The position numbers were made by a program, and so were the translations under genes. The notes under the pieces are model-generated. The model searched no databases. It saw only the letters and a list, made by a program, of their open reading frames with translations, and had not been told where the DNA came from. Below, piece by piece: positions 22,785 through 34,177 of a stretch of DNA of 64,000 bases. Where the stretch lies: the NCBI RefSeq assembly GCF_000172635.2, contig NC_018632.1, positions 1,984,001 to 2,048,000 on the forward strand, written 5' to 3'. The DNA comes from Alteromonas macleodii ATCC 27126 (lineage in GTDB: Bacteria; Pseudomonadota; Gammaproteobacteria; Enterobacterales; Alteromonadaceae). The stretch's first letter is position 1. The number at the start of each line of letters is the position of its first letter.

Positions 22785-25061
22785 ATGTTAAATAAAGAAT
22801 TAGAACAAACGTTAAATAACGCGTTTGTATTTGCCAGAGAGCATCGTCATGAGTTTATGACGGTTGAGCACTTGTTGTTGGCATTGCTTGATAACTCAGC
22901 TGCTCGCGATGCGCTCAAAGCATGTGGTGCCGATATTGAGGCAATTAAAAGCGAACTGTTAGCTTTTGTTAAAGATACTACGCCTCTCATTTTAGATGAC
23001 CAGTTAAACGAACGCGAAACTCAGCCCACGCTCGGTTTCCAGCGCGTGCTGCAGCGTGCGGTATTCCACGTTCAGTCGTCTGGTAAGGACGAAGTCACTG
23101 GCGCCAACGTACTTGTTGCTATATTCAGCGAGCAAGAGTCTCAGGCCGTTTATATTCTCAAGAAGGCGGATGTAACGCGCTTGGATGTGGTGAACTTCAT
23201 TAGCCATGGCGTAAGCAAAGCGGATGATGATGAGCCTGTAAACCCTGAAGCGTCGGAAGAGGCTGAAGCAGGCGAAGAAGGTGGCTCAGCATTAAGCAAA
23301 TACGCAACTGATCTAAATCGTCATGCGAAAGACGGCAAAATAGACCCGTTGATTGGCCGCGATTCGGAAGTAGAGCGCACTATTCAAATCCTGTGTCGTC
23401 GTCGCAAAAACAACCCTCTGCTAGTAGGTGAAGCGGGCGTAGGTAAAACGGCGATCGCAGAAGGTCTTGCATACAGAATCGTTAACGAAGACGTGCCTGA
23501 TGTTATTGCTGAAAGTACCGTTTATTCACTGGATTTAGGTGGCCTTCTTGCTGGTACCAAATACCGTGGTGACTTTGAGAAGCGTTTGAAAGCAATTCTG
23601 AAAGAGCTTGGCAAAGACAAGAACGCCATTTTGTTTATTGATGAAATCCATACCATTATTGGTGCTGGCGCTGCGTCGGGCGGTGTAATGGATGCGTCAA
23701 ATTTACTTAAGCCTAAGCTATCAAGCGGTGAACTACGCTGTATCGGCTCAACTACATATCAAGAATATCAAGGTATTTTTGAGAAAGACCGCGCCCTTGC
23801 ACGTCGTTTCCAGAAAGTTGACGTTACTGAGCCTAGCGTCAGCGATACCACAAAGATATTGCTTGGCCTTAAGAGTCGCTACGAAGAGCACCACAATGTG
23901 CGTTTCACTCAAAAGGCGATTCAAGCTGCGGCGGAATTGTCGGCTAAATACATCAACGAGCGTCATCTTCCAGATAAAGCCATTGATGTAATGGATGAGG
24001 CAGGCGCAAGCCAGCGCTTGTTGCCGCCTTCTAAGCGCAAAAAAACGATAGGTGTGGGCGACATTGAGCAAATCATTGCAAAAATGGCGCGTATCCCTGA
24101 GAAGTCTGTATCAGCTTCTGACAAAGAGGTGCTTAAGAACCTTGGCCGCAACCTTAAAATGGTTGTGTTTGGTCAGGATAAGGCTATAGAGACGCTTAAT
24201 GACGCTATATTGCTATCACGTTCTGGACTTGGAGCTGAAGCAAAACCAATTGGTAGCTTCTTATTTGCCGGTCCAACTGGTGTTGGTAAAACAGAAGTAA
24301 CCCAACAGCTGGCTAAAATCATGGGTGTTGAGCTTGTACGTTTTGATATGTCTGAGTACATGGAACGTCATGCTGTTAGCCGCCTCATTGGTGCGCCTCC
24401 TGGTTACGTTGGTTTTGACCAAGGCGGTCTGTTAACAGATGCGGTAATCAAAAACCCGTACTCAGTAGTGCTGTTAGATGAAATTGAGAAAGCGCATAGC
24501 GATATCTACAATATTCTTCTTCAGGTTATGGACCACGGTACGCTGACTGATAACAATGGACGTAAGGTTGACTTTAGAAACGTAGTGTTAGTGATGACCA
24601 CTAACGCAGGTGTTCAAGAAACGGTACGTAAATCTATTGGCTTTAAGCAGCAAGATCATAGTCACGATGCGATGTCTGAAATCAATAAGGTGTTTACACC
24701 TGAATTCAGAAACCGCCTGGACGGTATTATTTGGTTTAATCATCTTGATCCAGAAATCATCTTGCAGGTGGTAGACAAGTTCATTATTGAGCTTCAGGCA
24801 CAGCTTGACGTTAAAGGCGTGTCGCTAGAGGTCACCAGTGCAGCCCGCGCTTACATGGCTGAGAAAGGCTATGATAAGGCAATGGGAGCACGTCCTATGG
24901 CGCGCGTCATTAAAGATGACCTGAAGAAAGAGTTAGCGAACGAGCTATTGTTTGGCGAGTTATCTAAAGGCGGAAACGTTAAAGTAGACTGCGTTGATGA
25001 CAAACTTACCTTTGAGTACACAGGTGTAGGTGCAACGTCTGAAGAAGCAGAGCCAACCTAA
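22785..25061 (+). CDS. clpA: Clp protease ATPase subunit ClpA
   Basis: This 758-residue Hsp100 unfoldase works with ClpP. It has an N-terminal ClpS-binding repeat domain (residues 1-140), an acidic linker ([21 protein letters not shown]), AAA module 1 with Walker [14 protein letters not shown], and AAA module 2 with [13 protein letters not shown] and Walker [12 protein letters not shown]. The ClpP-docking loop is present as KSIGFKQQD. No ClpB-type middle coiled coil is present, which supports ClpA. clpP is not in this window. Confidence 0.98.
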   Translation: MLNKELEQTLNNAFVFAREHRHEFMTVEHLLLALLDNSAARDALKACGADIEAIKSELLAFVKDTTPLILDDQLNERETQPTLGFQRVLQRAVFHVQSSGKDEVTGANVLVAIFSEQESQAVYILKKADVTRLDVVNFISHGVSKADDDEPVNPEASEEAEAGEEGGSALSKYATDLNRHAKDGKIDPLIGRDSEVERTIQILCRRRKNNPLLVGEAGVGKTAIAEGLAYRIVNEDVPDVIAESTVYSLDLGGLLAGTKYRGDFEKRLKAILKELGKDKNAILFIDEIHTIIGAGAASGGVMDASNLLKPKLSSGELRCIGSTTYQEYQGIFEKDRALARRFQKVDVTEPSVSDTTKILLGLKSRYEEHHNVRFTQKAIQAAAELSAKYINERHLPDKAIDVMDEAGASQRLLPPSKRKKTIGVGDIEQIIAKMARIPEKSVSASDKEVLKNLGRNLKMVVFGQDKAIETLNDAILLSRSGLGAEAKPIGSFLFAGPTGVGKTEVTQQLAKIMGVELVRFDMSEYMERHAVSRLIGAPPGYVGFDQGGLLTDAVIKNPYSVVLLDEIEKAHSDIYNILLQVMDHGTLTDNNGRKVDFRNVVLVMTTNAGVQETVRKSIGFKQQDHSHDAMSEINKVFTPEFRNRLDGIIWFNHLDPEIILQVVDKFIIELQAQLDVKGVSLEVTSAARAYMAEKGYDKAMGARPMARVIKDDLKKELANELLFGELSKGGNVKVDCVDDKLTFEYTGVGATSEEAEPT

Positions 25062-25185
25062 TGTAATAAAGCAGGTAGCGCTAGGTAGAAAGACTAATGT
25101 CGTCTATCAAGCGCTATATCTTCTTTAGTAATTTTGGATCTAAGCGATAGCGCTTCGAGGATGAAATAGGTAAAACCCAGATACG

Positions 25186-25215
25186 AAAAAGCCCGATCCT
25201 AATCGGGCTTTTTTT
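25186..25215. terminator. bidirectional terminator between clpA and infA
   Basis: AAAAAGCCCGAT / ATCGGGCTTTTT form a near-perfect stem with a short loop, with an A run on the left and seven Ts on the right, serving both convergent genes. Confidence 0.92.
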
Positions 25216-25239
25216 ATGCGTTACCGCTTAAATGGCTCA

Positions 25240-25467
<228 letters not shown>

Positions 25468-25533
25468 TTACCTCAGTAATTCAAAATTTTTGCCGCGCAG
25501 ACCTTACCCAATCTTGGGTTCGGTGTAAAGCAA

Positions 25534-26256
25534 TTAAGTGGGTATTTTACTATTTTTGCTAAATAGATGCCATTCATTGTCACTAAACTGCTCAAATGGC
25601 AAAAATTTGTGCTTATAAGACATTTTTTGACAACCCTCTACGTAATAGCCCAAATAAACATAGTGGTGGCCTAAACGCCTTGCTTCCTCAATTTGCATGA
25701 GTATCATCCATGTACCTAAAGACGCAGAGCTATAGTCAGGGTCGAAAAACGTGTAGAGCGCAGAGAGGGCACCCATATGTTCGTTAGCATCGACGACGTC
25801 AGTGACAGCCACTGCAATGAGCTTGTCGCCATCATAGGCCTCTAGGTAATGGGTTGTCATCCAATCACACAAAACGAAATTGTCGAACTGGGTTCGTGAC
25901 GGCGGATACATACTACCGTCGGCATGTCGCTCTGTAATGTAGCGTTCATACAACGGGTAGTATGTGCTTTTAGTTTCACTAACTAGCTGAACGCGAAACC
26001 CTTGGTTGGCCTTTAACAGCCTTTTTTGACTGCGAGAGGGGGTATAAGCATTCACCGGAATTCGCACCGACTTACACGCCTTGCAGGCTGGGCAGTGTGG
26101 ACGGTAAATTTGTTCACCGCTTCGTCGAAATCCCACTTGAATAAGTTGCGAGTATCGCCACGCCTGAAAATCATTGTTTTCGGCGTATACTAATAATTGC
26201 TCTTGCTCATCGGGCAAATAGCTACATGAAAATGATTGGGTTATACCAAACTTCAC
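25534..26256 (-). CDS. bpt: aspartate/glutamate leucyltransferase (Bpt)
   Basis: This 240-residue enzyme moves leucine from tRNA-Leu to N-terminal Asp or Glu, creating ClpS-recognised N-degrons. It has the ATE/Bpt N-terminal cysteine motif (YRPHCPACKACKSVRIPV) and the C-terminal GNAT-like half (YVYLGYYVEGCQKMSYKHKFLP). The GTG at 26256 is chosen as start because it overlaps the aat stop as GTGA and gives the family N-terminus (KFGITQSFSCSYLP); an upstream TTG at 26280 is the alternative. The enzyme may be bacterial leucyl- rather than arginyl-specific by family knowledge. Confidence 0.93.
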   Translation of the reverse strand: MKFGITQSFSCSYLPDEQEQLLVYAENNDFQAWRYSQLIQVGFRRSGEQIYRPHCPACKACKSVRIPVNAYTPSRSQKRLLKANQGFRVQLVSETKSTYYPLYERYITERHADGSMYPPSRTQFDNFVLCDWMTTHYLEAYDGDKLIAVAVTDVVDANEHMGALSALYTFFDPDYSSASLGTWMILMQIEEARRLGHHYVYLGYYVEGCQKMSYKHKFLPFEQFSDNEWHLFSKNSKIPT

Positions 26257-26999
26257 GGAGTAATCACTCTTGGCTTCCAACGATTAAGGTAGTCTTCTGA
26301 CAGCCTACCGTCTTCAGTTAAAGTGTGGTTGTTGTTTTCCAGTTTTTCAATAAAGTTTTCACGGGATAACACATTCGCACCAAGGGATGCCAAATGATCG
26401 GTAGGAAGCTGGCAATCAATAAAGGCCATATCGTGAGACTTCATGTGCTCAACCAACGCCATCATAGCAAGTTTTGACGTATTACTTTCCCGGTGAAACA
26501 TCGATTCACCGCAATATACCTTGCCAATTCCAACGCCATATAGTCCACCCACCAATGTTTCGCCGTCCCAAACTTCCACAGAGTGTGCTAAACCCAAACC
26601 ATTGAGCTGCCGGTAAGCCCCAATCATGTCATCGGTAATCCATGTTTCGCTATTGAGTTCACCTGTGTTTGGATTTTTACGAGGGGTTGATGAACAGGCT
26701 TCAATTACTCGGTCGAACGCGTAATTTAACGTTACCGTGTATGTTTGTTTTCGAGCAAGCTTCTTAAGGCTTTTCGATGCGACAAAATTGTCGAGTTCAA
26801 TAATGGCTCTGGGGTCGGGTGACCACCACAACAGCGGTTCGTCATCACTGAACCAAGGGAAAATGCCCTGCGAGTAGGCAGAAAATAAACGTGCAGGGCT
26901 GAGGTCGCCACCAAATGCTAGCAGGCCGTTAGGTTCGTCTAATGCAGTGTCGACTGGAGGGAAGGGCGCGCCTTCTTCGATGTAATGTAACGCTATCAT
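26253..26999 (-). CDS. aat: leucyl/phenylalanyl-tRNA--protein transferase
   Basis: This 248-residue enzyme adds Leu or Phe to N-terminal Lys and Arg (and Met), making primary N-degrons. Motifs: EPNGLLAFGGDLSPARL and GIFPWFSDDEPLLWWSPDPRA near the N-terminus, and YCGESMFHRESNTSKLA and DCQLPTDHLASLGA in the catalytic half. ATG 26999 is chosen over the GTG at 27023, which would fall inside the trxB terminator. It is translationally coupled to bpt, so both transferases are made together. Confidence 0.96.
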   Translation of the reverse strand: MIALHYIEEGAPFPPVDTALDEPNGLLAFGGDLSPARLFSAYSQGIFPWFSDDEPLLWWSPDPRAIIELDNFVASKSLKKLARKQTYTVTLNYAFDRVIEACSSTPRKNPNTGELNSETWITDDMIGAYRQLNGLGLAHSVEVWDGETLVGGLYGVGIGKVYCGESMFHRESNTSKLAMMALVEHMKSHDMAFIDCQLPTDHLASLGANVLSRENFIEKLENNNHTLTEDGRLSEDYLNRWKPRVITP

Positions 27000-27010
27000 A
27001 ATCGGGCCAG

Positions 27011-27040
27011 AAAAAAGCCCCACTGAACAGCAGGGCTTGG
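27011..27040 (-). terminator. terminator-like hairpin between trxB and aat
   Basis: AAGCCC / GGGCTT pair across a 12-nt loop, followed on the minus strand by six Ts. It lies between the trxB stop and the aat start and may attenuate read-through. Confidence 0.65.
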
Positions 27041-27049
27041 GAAACAGTA

Positions 27050-28553
<1,504 letters not shown>

Positions 28554-29003
28554 ATGTCTCAATCAATAATGACAATGTTGAAAAACGGTCAGCAGTACAT
28601 GAAGACATGGCCTGTGAGAAAAGAACTCTATGCCTTTTTTCCAGAGTGCCGCGTTGTCGCTGCGACTAAGTTTGCGATTAAAACTATGCCACCAGTCGCG
28701 ATGGTGTCATGCGCGTTACTTTATCAGAACCTAGGTGCTGATTATTTGCCTCAAACCATCACAATAGGTGCTTTTTTCTTAAGCTTACCTATGCAAGGTT
28801 TACTTTGGTTAGGCCATCGTTCTGATCAATACTTACCGCCCCAGCTGAAAAGCTGGTATCAAGAAATCCACTCTAAAATGCGTTCGCAAGGAGTGGCTAT
28901 AACCAATGCTAAGTCAAAGCCCAAGTACAAAGAGCTAGCCCAACTGCTTAAAACAGCCTTCAACGACCTAGACAATGCGTTTACGAAGCACTGGTTTAAC
29001 TAA
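28554..29003 (+). CDS. yfbV: YfbV/UPF0208 membrane protein
   Basis: This 149-residue protein has the UPF0208 pattern: a polar N-terminus (LKNGQQYMKTWPVRKELYAFFPE), two membrane helices (residues about 40-62 and 68-88), then the conserved LGHRSDQYLPPQLKSWYQEI. In E. coli YfbV helps insulate the replication terminus macrodomain. The ribosome binding site AGAGGTGAGG is strong. Confidence 0.92.
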   Translation: MSQSIMTMLKNGQQYMKTWPVRKELYAFFPECRVVAATKFAIKTMPPVAMVSCALLYQNLGADYLPQTITIGAFFLSLPMQGLLWLGHRSDQYLPPQLKSWYQEIHSKMRSQGVAITNAKSKPKYKELAQLLKTAFNDLDNAFTKHWFN

Positions 29004-29060
29004 AAGATAGCGACGCATCCTAAGTCAGCCCTTTGCTTACCACTGTTTTTGGCGAAACGC

Positions 29061-29552
29061 TTAGGACGTTCTAAGCAGGGCCTGACATTTTCTACATTTG
29101 TATTGTGCCCCTTTTAAAATATTATTGTGTCTGCGTGTACTTAGCGCATAAGTGTCACAGTCACACACATAATCAAAAGTGCGGGCTACCCGTTTCACGT
29201 CAAATTGATGGGTAGCATTAGGCGTGCAGTTAAATACGCTGCGCATTATCGACTGCCATTCTTTGCCGTGGGGCTGAACTCTGCCAAACAAAACCCATGC
29301 CAACAAATGGCTGACTTCGTGTGGTACCACGTCACTTAAAAAGGCATCGATATTATCTTTAAACAGAAGTGGGTGAAAATTCACGCGGTTTTGCTGTAAA
29401 AACGCTGTGCCCGCATTTTTCCCCGACCGTCTAAAAGTGATGGTAGGGCGCTTGAACGTTTGCTTGAAGTATTGCTCTGCTTGCTCATAGCAATAAAAAA
29501 CAGCGTCGGTAATAACGCGACGCTGTTCTTGAGTTAAGTCATTTGAAGCGAT
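29061..29552 (-). CDS. sprT: SprT-family zinc metalloprotease-like protein, apparent ATC start
   Basis: The frame encodes an SprT-like protein with the zinc-binding HEVSH (PHEVSHLLAWVLFGRV) and a C-terminal zinc-ribbon (VCDCDTY, YKCRKCQ). The frame is open up to a TAA at 29571-29573 but contains no ATG, GTG or TTG before the GTG at 29384, which would cut into the conserved SGKNAGTAFLQQNRV region. The ATC at 29550-29552 has AGAGG 7 bases upstream and gives a 163-residue protein whose N-terminal length matches E. coli SprT as I recall it. So this appears to be an AUC-initiated gene. Confidence 0.85.
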   Translation of the reverse strand: MASNDLTQEQRRVITDAVFYCYEQAEQYFKQTFKRPTITFRRSGKNAGTAFLQQNRVNFHPLLFKDNIDAFLSDVVPHEVSHLLAWVLFGRVQPHGKEWQSIMRSVFNCTPNATHQFDVKRVARTFDYVCDCDTYALSTRRHNNILKGAQYKCRKCQALLRTS

Positions 29553-29599
29553 GTTGCTGCCTCTGTCTTTTTACTGTTTCTACTTATTTGCTGCGCGTA

Positions 29600-31465
29600 T
29601 TATTTAACGTCACAAGGTAAACATAGCACGTAGGTACCCTTAGGGTCGTTTAGTTGGTTTACTAAACTGAACTCTTTAAGTACGCGCTTAAATTCATTTA
29701 CCAGTGCAGAGTCGGCATGGGCAAATTGCCATTTGCCCACAAACGTCATTGCCTGGCCAAAGAATTCCTTCCAGAAAATTTCCTGGGCACTCAGCGTACG
29801 TTGTACGTAGAACGTATCATAATTTTCTAGCTCGGCGAGCTCGGCCGCAGCAACTACAGCATCGTCAACCGTACCAAGCTGGTCTACCAAGCCAAGTTCA
29901 ATTGCATCTTCGCCAATCCACACGCGTCCTTGGGCAACACTATCCACTTCTTCTACCGACATACCACGAGCATTTGAAACCAACGACAAGAAGTTTCCGT
30001 AAGTGTTTTCAACGTTGCGCTGAAGAATCTGACCGAATTCTGGTGCTAGTGGACGCACAGTAGAGAAGCCTGCAAGCTCTGTAGAGCCCACACCGTCACT
30101 GTGAATACCTAAATAATCCAGTGAATTCTCGTAGGTCATAAACATACCAAACACGCCAATCGAGCCTGTAATTGTGCTAGGGCTTGCAATTATTCTATCG
30201 GTACTTGCTGCAATCCAATAACCGCCTGAAGCTGCATAGGTGCTCATAGAAGCAATAACGGGCTTACCTGCTTGTTGTAGCTGCAACACTTCCTGACGGA
30301 TAATTTCAGAGGCAAATGCGCTGCCACCAGGAGAATCAATCTGAAGAACCACTGCTTTTACGTTGTCATCAAGACGAGCCTTACGCAGAAGACGCGCAGT
30401 GCTGTCGCCACCTATAGTACCGGCTTTTTGATTACCGTCTAAGATGGTGCCCTTGGCAACTACAATCGCCACTTTATCCATATCTGACTCGATAACCGGC
30501 ATAGGCGGGTTAACAACTTTAAGATAGGTATTGAACGAAGTGAGGTTAACGCCGTGATTGTTTTCATCTTCACCGACTAACTCAGTAAGCTCCAATCTTA
30601 CTTCTTCGCGGGTCTTCAATGCGTCTACCCAATTATTCTCAAGCGCATACTGTGCGAAATCGCCGCCTGCCGCTTCAAACTTTGCTAATAAACCTTCAAG
30701 GGTCTCGTCAAAGTTTGCTTCATCGATACCGCGAGCTGCTGCTACATCCGCTTTGTATTGTGCCCAGTAACCATCTAACCACTGTTTCTCCGCTTCTTTT
30801 GCTTCTTCAGACATATCATTTCGCATGATAGGCTCAACAGCAGATTTATAAGTACCAACCCGGAAGATATGCGTGGTTACTTTTAACTTTTCTAGCATGT
30901 CTTTGAAGTACATGCCATAACGGCCGTAGCCTTCAAACATTAACCCGCCCATTGGGTTCAGATAGATGCTATCAGCGTGTGCTGCCAAGTAATATTGGTC
31001 TTGGGAAAAGTAATCGCCAATGGCATAAACGGGCTTTTCAGACTCTTTAAATGCGTCAATAGCATTAGCTACGGTGCGCAACTTGTCTAAACCACCGCCG
31101 GTAAGACCTTGAAGGTCAAGAACCAAAGCTTTAATACGGCGATCCTTTTGCGCATTTTCAAGCACTTTCACTACATCGCGTACCAGTACTTCTGGGTTTT
31201 CAGGTTCACTGCCTAGCGATTCTTGTAAGAACTGTTCGAAAGGATCAATGCTTTCTTTTTCTATAACTAGCTTGCCGTTAAGCGTAAGAAACAAAGCACT
31301 GTCTTTGTTTACGGTAAACTGTTCATCGTCCTGACCAGTTATTGCGATTATCAATCCAACAAAAATAACAATGAATATCAAATTAAAGAAAAGTTTGCGG
31401 GTGAAGTTAAGCACCGTCCACAAGCCAATAAACAAGGATTTAGTCCAATTTCCTTTGGCTGCCAT
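29600..31465 (-). CDS. sppA: signal peptide peptidase SppA, 67-kDa type
   Basis: This 621-residue inner-membrane serine protease degrades cleaved signal peptides. An N-terminal membrane anchor lies at residues about 22-45, followed by two tandem ClpP-like domains. The catalytic lysine is in FRVGTYKSAVEP (first domain) and the nucleophile serine in STYAASGGYWIAA (second), the Ser-Lys dyad layout of E. coli SppA. ATG 31465 is chosen over the GTG three codons upstream because AAGG is better spaced. The yfbV-sprT-sppA stretch and the nearby nitroreductase and ansA echo the E. coli ydjA-sppA-ansA order. Confidence 0.96.
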   Translation of the reverse strand: MAAKGNWTKSLFIGLWTVLNFTRKLFFNLIFIVIFVGLIIAITGQDDEQFTVNKDSALFLTLNGKLVIEKESIDPFEQFLQESLGSEPENPEVLVRDVVKVLENAQKDRRIKALVLDLQGLTGGGLDKLRTVANAIDAFKESEKPVYAIGDYFSQDQYYLAAHADSIYLNPMGGLMFEGYGRYGMYFKDMLEKLKVTTHIFRVGTYKSAVEPIMRNDMSEEAKEAEKQWLDGYWAQYKADVAAARGIDEANFDETLEGLLAKFEAAGGDFAQYALENNWVDALKTREEVRLELTELVGEDENNHGVNLTSFNTYLKVVNPPMPVIESDMDKVAIVVAKGTILDGNQKAGTIGGDSTARLLRKARLDDNVKAVVLQIDSPGGSAFASEIIRQEVLQLQQAGKPVIASMSTYAASGGYWIAASTDRIIASPSTITGSIGVFGMFMTYENSLDYLGIHSDGVGSTELAGFSTVRPLAPEFGQILQRNVENTYGNFLSLVSNARGMSVEEVDSVAQGRVWIGEDAIELGLVDQLGTVDDAVVAAAELAELENYDTFYVQRTLSAQEIFWKEFFGQAMTFVGKWQFAHADSALVNEFKRVLKEFSLVNQLNDPKGTYVLCLPCDVK

Positions 31466-31627
31466 TTTAATCACTACCTTTTTTTGAATTAACTAACCAG
31501 AGCAAGATAGATCAGGCATACCTTACTCACGTACTGCATTCTATTATGTTACCTAAATCGAGTAAGATCGCGAACTTAATTGTAATTTTTTGTGAGTGTC
31601 TTTGTTTTCGGCGACTTACGATGACTT

Positions 31628-31819
31628 TTATTCTGCGTTCTTTTTTTCGTCTTGTTCCAGCCACTTTCGAATGAGGGAGGCAATACGTTTGTGACTATCC
31701 TCGCTCATCGTCATAAGAAATTTTCCATTCTTTGCTTTATAGCCGGTTTTTCCATGGCCCTTTTTCATTAGTCGTAAAAACGGTGAGGGCTTATTTTCGC
31801 GCGATGAAATTTTTTTCAT
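31628..31819 (-). CDS. small basic protein of unknown function (63 aa)
   Basis: A 63-residue highly basic protein (KKISSRENKPSPFLRLMKK at the start; EDSHKRIASLIRKWLEQDEK near the end, which looks like an amphipathic helix). No signal peptide, cysteine motif or known domain. It sits between sppA and a divergent DoxX gene. Composition and ATG start look genuine, but no family is recognised. Confidence 0.55.
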   Translation of the reverse strand: MKKISSRENKPSPFLRLMKKGHGKTGYKAKNGKFLMTMSEDSHKRIASLIRKWLEQDEKKNAE

Positions 31820-31863
31820 AAAGTGCCGTTCTTATTTCTTAATCACACAAAGTAGGCAAAACA

Positions 31864-32475
31864 ATGACACACATTTACCAACAAATCGTAGCCCGACTGC
31901 AAGTGGCAGATGGCATTCCTTTACTTTTATTACGCTTGTATTTAGCACCAGTGATGATACAGGCTGGCTGGAATAAAGCATCCAGTTTCGACAGTATTGT
32001 AGATTGGTTTGGTAACGATGATTATGGGCTTGGTTTACCAATGCCTTTGGTAATGGCGTTCTTAGCTACAGCCGCAGAACTCGTGGGCGGTGTTCTATTG
32101 TTATTGGGAGCATTGACGCGCTTGGTGAGTATTCCATTAATGGTAACCATGATAGTCGCTATGGTGAGTGTTCACGCTAAGAATGGATGGCTCGCTATTG
32201 CTGATGCGTCTTCATGGCTAGCCGACGGTACAATCTTACTGAATGAAAACATTATGGCTGCGCCAGAAAAGCTTGCGGCAGCTAAATCATTGTTACAAGA
32301 GCATGGCCATTATGACTGGCTTACTTCCAGCGGTAACTTTGTGGTACTTAACAACGGCATCGAATTCGCTGCTACCTATTTTATTATGCTTTTAGTTTTG
32401 TTTATCTATGGTGGTGGACGCTTCTTTAGTGTCGATTACTATGTGAATAAAGCCATGCGTTCTAAAAGTAATTAG
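31864..32475 (+). CDS. DoxX-family inner-membrane protein
   Basis: This 203-residue protein has four predicted membrane helices: LLLLRLYLAPVMIQAGWNKA (residues about 20-39), LVMAFLATAAELVGGVLLLL, LVSIPLMVTMIVAMVSVH and FIMLLVLFIYGGGRFFS. The APVMIQAGWNKASSFD and AELVGGVLLLLGALTR stretches are DoxX hallmarks. DoxX proteins are linked to thiol and redox defence in some bacteria, but the reaction is not clear. It is divergent from the small basic gene and followed by a weak terminator. Confidence 0.9.
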   Translation: MTHIYQQIVARLQVADGIPLLLLRLYLAPVMIQAGWNKASSFDSIVDWFGNDDYGLGLPMPLVMAFLATAAELVGGVLLLLGALTRLVSIPLMVTMIVAMVSVHAKNGWLAIADASSWLADGTILLNENIMAAPEKLAAAKSLLQEHGHYDWLTSSGNFVVLNNGIEFAATYFIMLLVLFIYGGGRFFSVDYYVNKAMRSKSN

Positions 32476-32497
32476 GGACGCTCCATTTGCTGTACAA

Positions 32498-32524
32498 AAG
32501 GCCGGAATTTTCTGGTCTTTTTCG
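32498..32524 (+). terminator. weak terminator after the DoxX gene
   Basis: AAAGGCC and TGGTCTTT pair with a G-T and a mismatch around an AT-rich loop, followed by TTTTTC. Confidence 0.55.
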
Positions 32525-32644
32525 TTTATGAACCGTAGGATCTAGCATTCAGGTTAGGTAAATTATTGTTGTTGGCACGCTTGTCTCGATTGTGAAAATC
32601 GAAGCGTGATAATAGCAACGCGAAAAAATAAAGTAGGGACGTAA

Positions 32645-33196
32645 ATGGACGCATTAACATTGTTACTCAACAGAAGTTCTCAGCCTCGATTGGAAGCGCC
32701 AGCACCTAGTGGAGATGCCTTAGAGAATATTATGCAGGCTGCACTACGTGCCCCAGACCATGCTTGTCTTACTCCGTGGCGTTTTATCGTGTGCACAGGA
32801 AAAGGGCTGGATAAGCTAGGTGCACTCTATGAGCAATCCGCTATTGAAAATGAAAAGTCGCAGAAAGAAATTGAACGTGCCGTGCAGCTTCCTCACCGCG
32901 CACCTATGGTTATCGTAGCCATCGCAAAGCATGTGGAACATGAAAAGGTACCGCGTGTTGAGCAGATAGCGTCGGCAAGCTGTGGCGTTATGGCGATGCA
33001 AATGGCAGCAGTAGCACAAGGATTTAACGGCATGTGGCGCACCGGTGGCTACGCACACTGTGAGACGGTAAGAAACGGATTAGGTTTAAGTGAAGAAGAC
33101 GAGCTGGTAGGTTTCTTATATTTAGGAACACCAGCGTTTGAGCCTGCACCTAAACCGCAAAGAAATAGTAACGACTACTTTGAATTCTGGCAGTAG
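32645..33196 (+). CDS. nitroreductase family protein, YdjA-like
   Basis: This 183-residue protein has the small-nitroreductase pattern of YdjA: RAPDHACLTPWRFIVCTGKG for FMN phosphate binding, APMVIVAIAKH, SCGVMAMQMAAVAQGFNGMWRTGGY, and the C-terminal GFLYLGTP. FMN-dependent, NAD(P)H-using; natural substrate unknown. A tight RBS is not obvious but GTAGGGAC lies 10 bases before the ATG. ydjA lies next to sppA and ansA in E. coli as here. Confidence 0.93.
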   Translation: MDALTLLLNRSSQPRLEAPAPSGDALENIMQAALRAPDHACLTPWRFIVCTGKGLDKLGALYEQSAIENEKSQKEIERAVQLPHRAPMVIVAIAKHVEHEKVPRVEQIASASCGVMAMQMAAVAQGFNGMWRTGGYAHCETVRNGLGLSEEDELVGFLYLGTPAFEPAPKPQRNSNDYFEFWQ

Positions 33197-33248
33197 TTGA
33201 TACCTATTCGAATAAACTGCCGCATTAGATAGCTAGCGGCGGGTAATA

Positions 33249-33286
33249 AGGGTCTTATTTTTATAAGTAAGCTAAAATAAGACCCT
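33249..33286. terminator. terminator between convergent nitroreductase and DUF2797 genes
   Basis: AGGGTCTTATTTT / AAAATAAGACCCT is a perfect 13-bp stem with a 12-nt loop. T runs within the stem arms may serve both directions; there is no long tail outside it. Confidence 0.65.
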
Positions 33287-33296
33287 AACATTTAAC

Positions 33297-34136
33297 CTAG
33301 AAAGATAGGTCTACATTATAACCAGCGAACTTCCTGATATTAATAACGCGATCGCCATCTAGCATCCAGTATTGCCCTTTGATACCTTGCAATACACCAG
33401 TAAATGACGGTGTCTTATCTAAGTTTAAAGATTTTATCTTTACCGGATAATCCTCAACAGGGTAATGAATATCATGGATAGGCGTAGTCACTTCTGATAC
33501 TGCTTGAAGCCCTTTTTCTTGCTTCAGCGCTTCTAGCTCACTTTCAATTTTACCCATTAATTCGGTTTTGACCTGTTCTAAATCAACCTCGTCAGGTTTG
33601 CCCTTTAACATTGTTCGCCAATTGGTTTTATCTGCAATGTGATCTTTGCATAACGTTTCAACCAAACCACTGGTAAGCCTGTCAGGAACTCGCAGCATTA
33701 CGGTAGCTTGCGTAGCTCCTTGATCCATCCACCGCGTAGACACGCCTTCGGTGACTTGACGAGTGATGCCCACTTTTACCGTACCTGTGTTAGCCAAATA
33801 AACAAAATGCTCGCTAAGGCAATGTTCTTCACCCCACTGAGGTTCTCTGCACGTCCCTTCGTGGTAATGGCACTTTTCTGGCTTAATAATGCAGCTATCG
33901 CATTGTGCCAGCGATATCAAACACGGGTAGCAGTATCCTTGGTTGAAGCTTTTTTTGGTTTTGCGGTTGCAGTGAACACAGTTGATTTCACCAGAGTAGG
34001 TTACCGTTACTTCCTTGCCGATAAGAGAATTGATATCTACCAGCTCATCACCAATTGGAAGCGAGTAGTGCACGGTATTGCTTTCATCGGCGGAGGTACG
34101 CATTTTTTTAAGCATACCCGAATATGTTGTTATCAC
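33297..34136 (-). CDS. DUF2797 zinc-binding, GIY-YIG-like protein
   Basis: This 279-residue protein has cysteine pairs near residues 54-90 (CVHCNRKTKKSF, YCYPCLISLAQCDSC, KCHYHEGTC) that look like zinc ligands, followed by HFVYLANTGTVKVGITR near residue 110, which resembles the GIY-YIG core strand and loop. This is the DUF2797 layout. It may be a nucleic-acid-acting protein by analogy, but no function is established. The GTG start at 34136 has AAGG at a suitable distance. Confidence 0.85.
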   Translation of the reverse strand: MITTYSGMLKKMRTSADESNTVHYSLPIGDELVDINSLIGKEVTVTYSGEINCVHCNRKTKKSFNQGYCYPCLISLAQCDSCIIKPEKCHYHEGTCREPQWGEEHCLSEHFVYLANTGTVKVGITRQVTEGVSTRWMDQGATQATVMLRVPDRLTSGLVETLCKDHIADKTNWRTMLKGKPDEVDLEQVKTELMGKIESELEALKQEKGLQAVSEVTTPIHDIHYPVEDYPVKIKSLNLDKTPSFTGVLQGIKGQYWMLDGDRVINIRKFAGYNVDLSF

Positions 34137-34177
34137 TTGTTGAAACCTTTTTCTTAAAAACTTTATTTGTAACGCTG

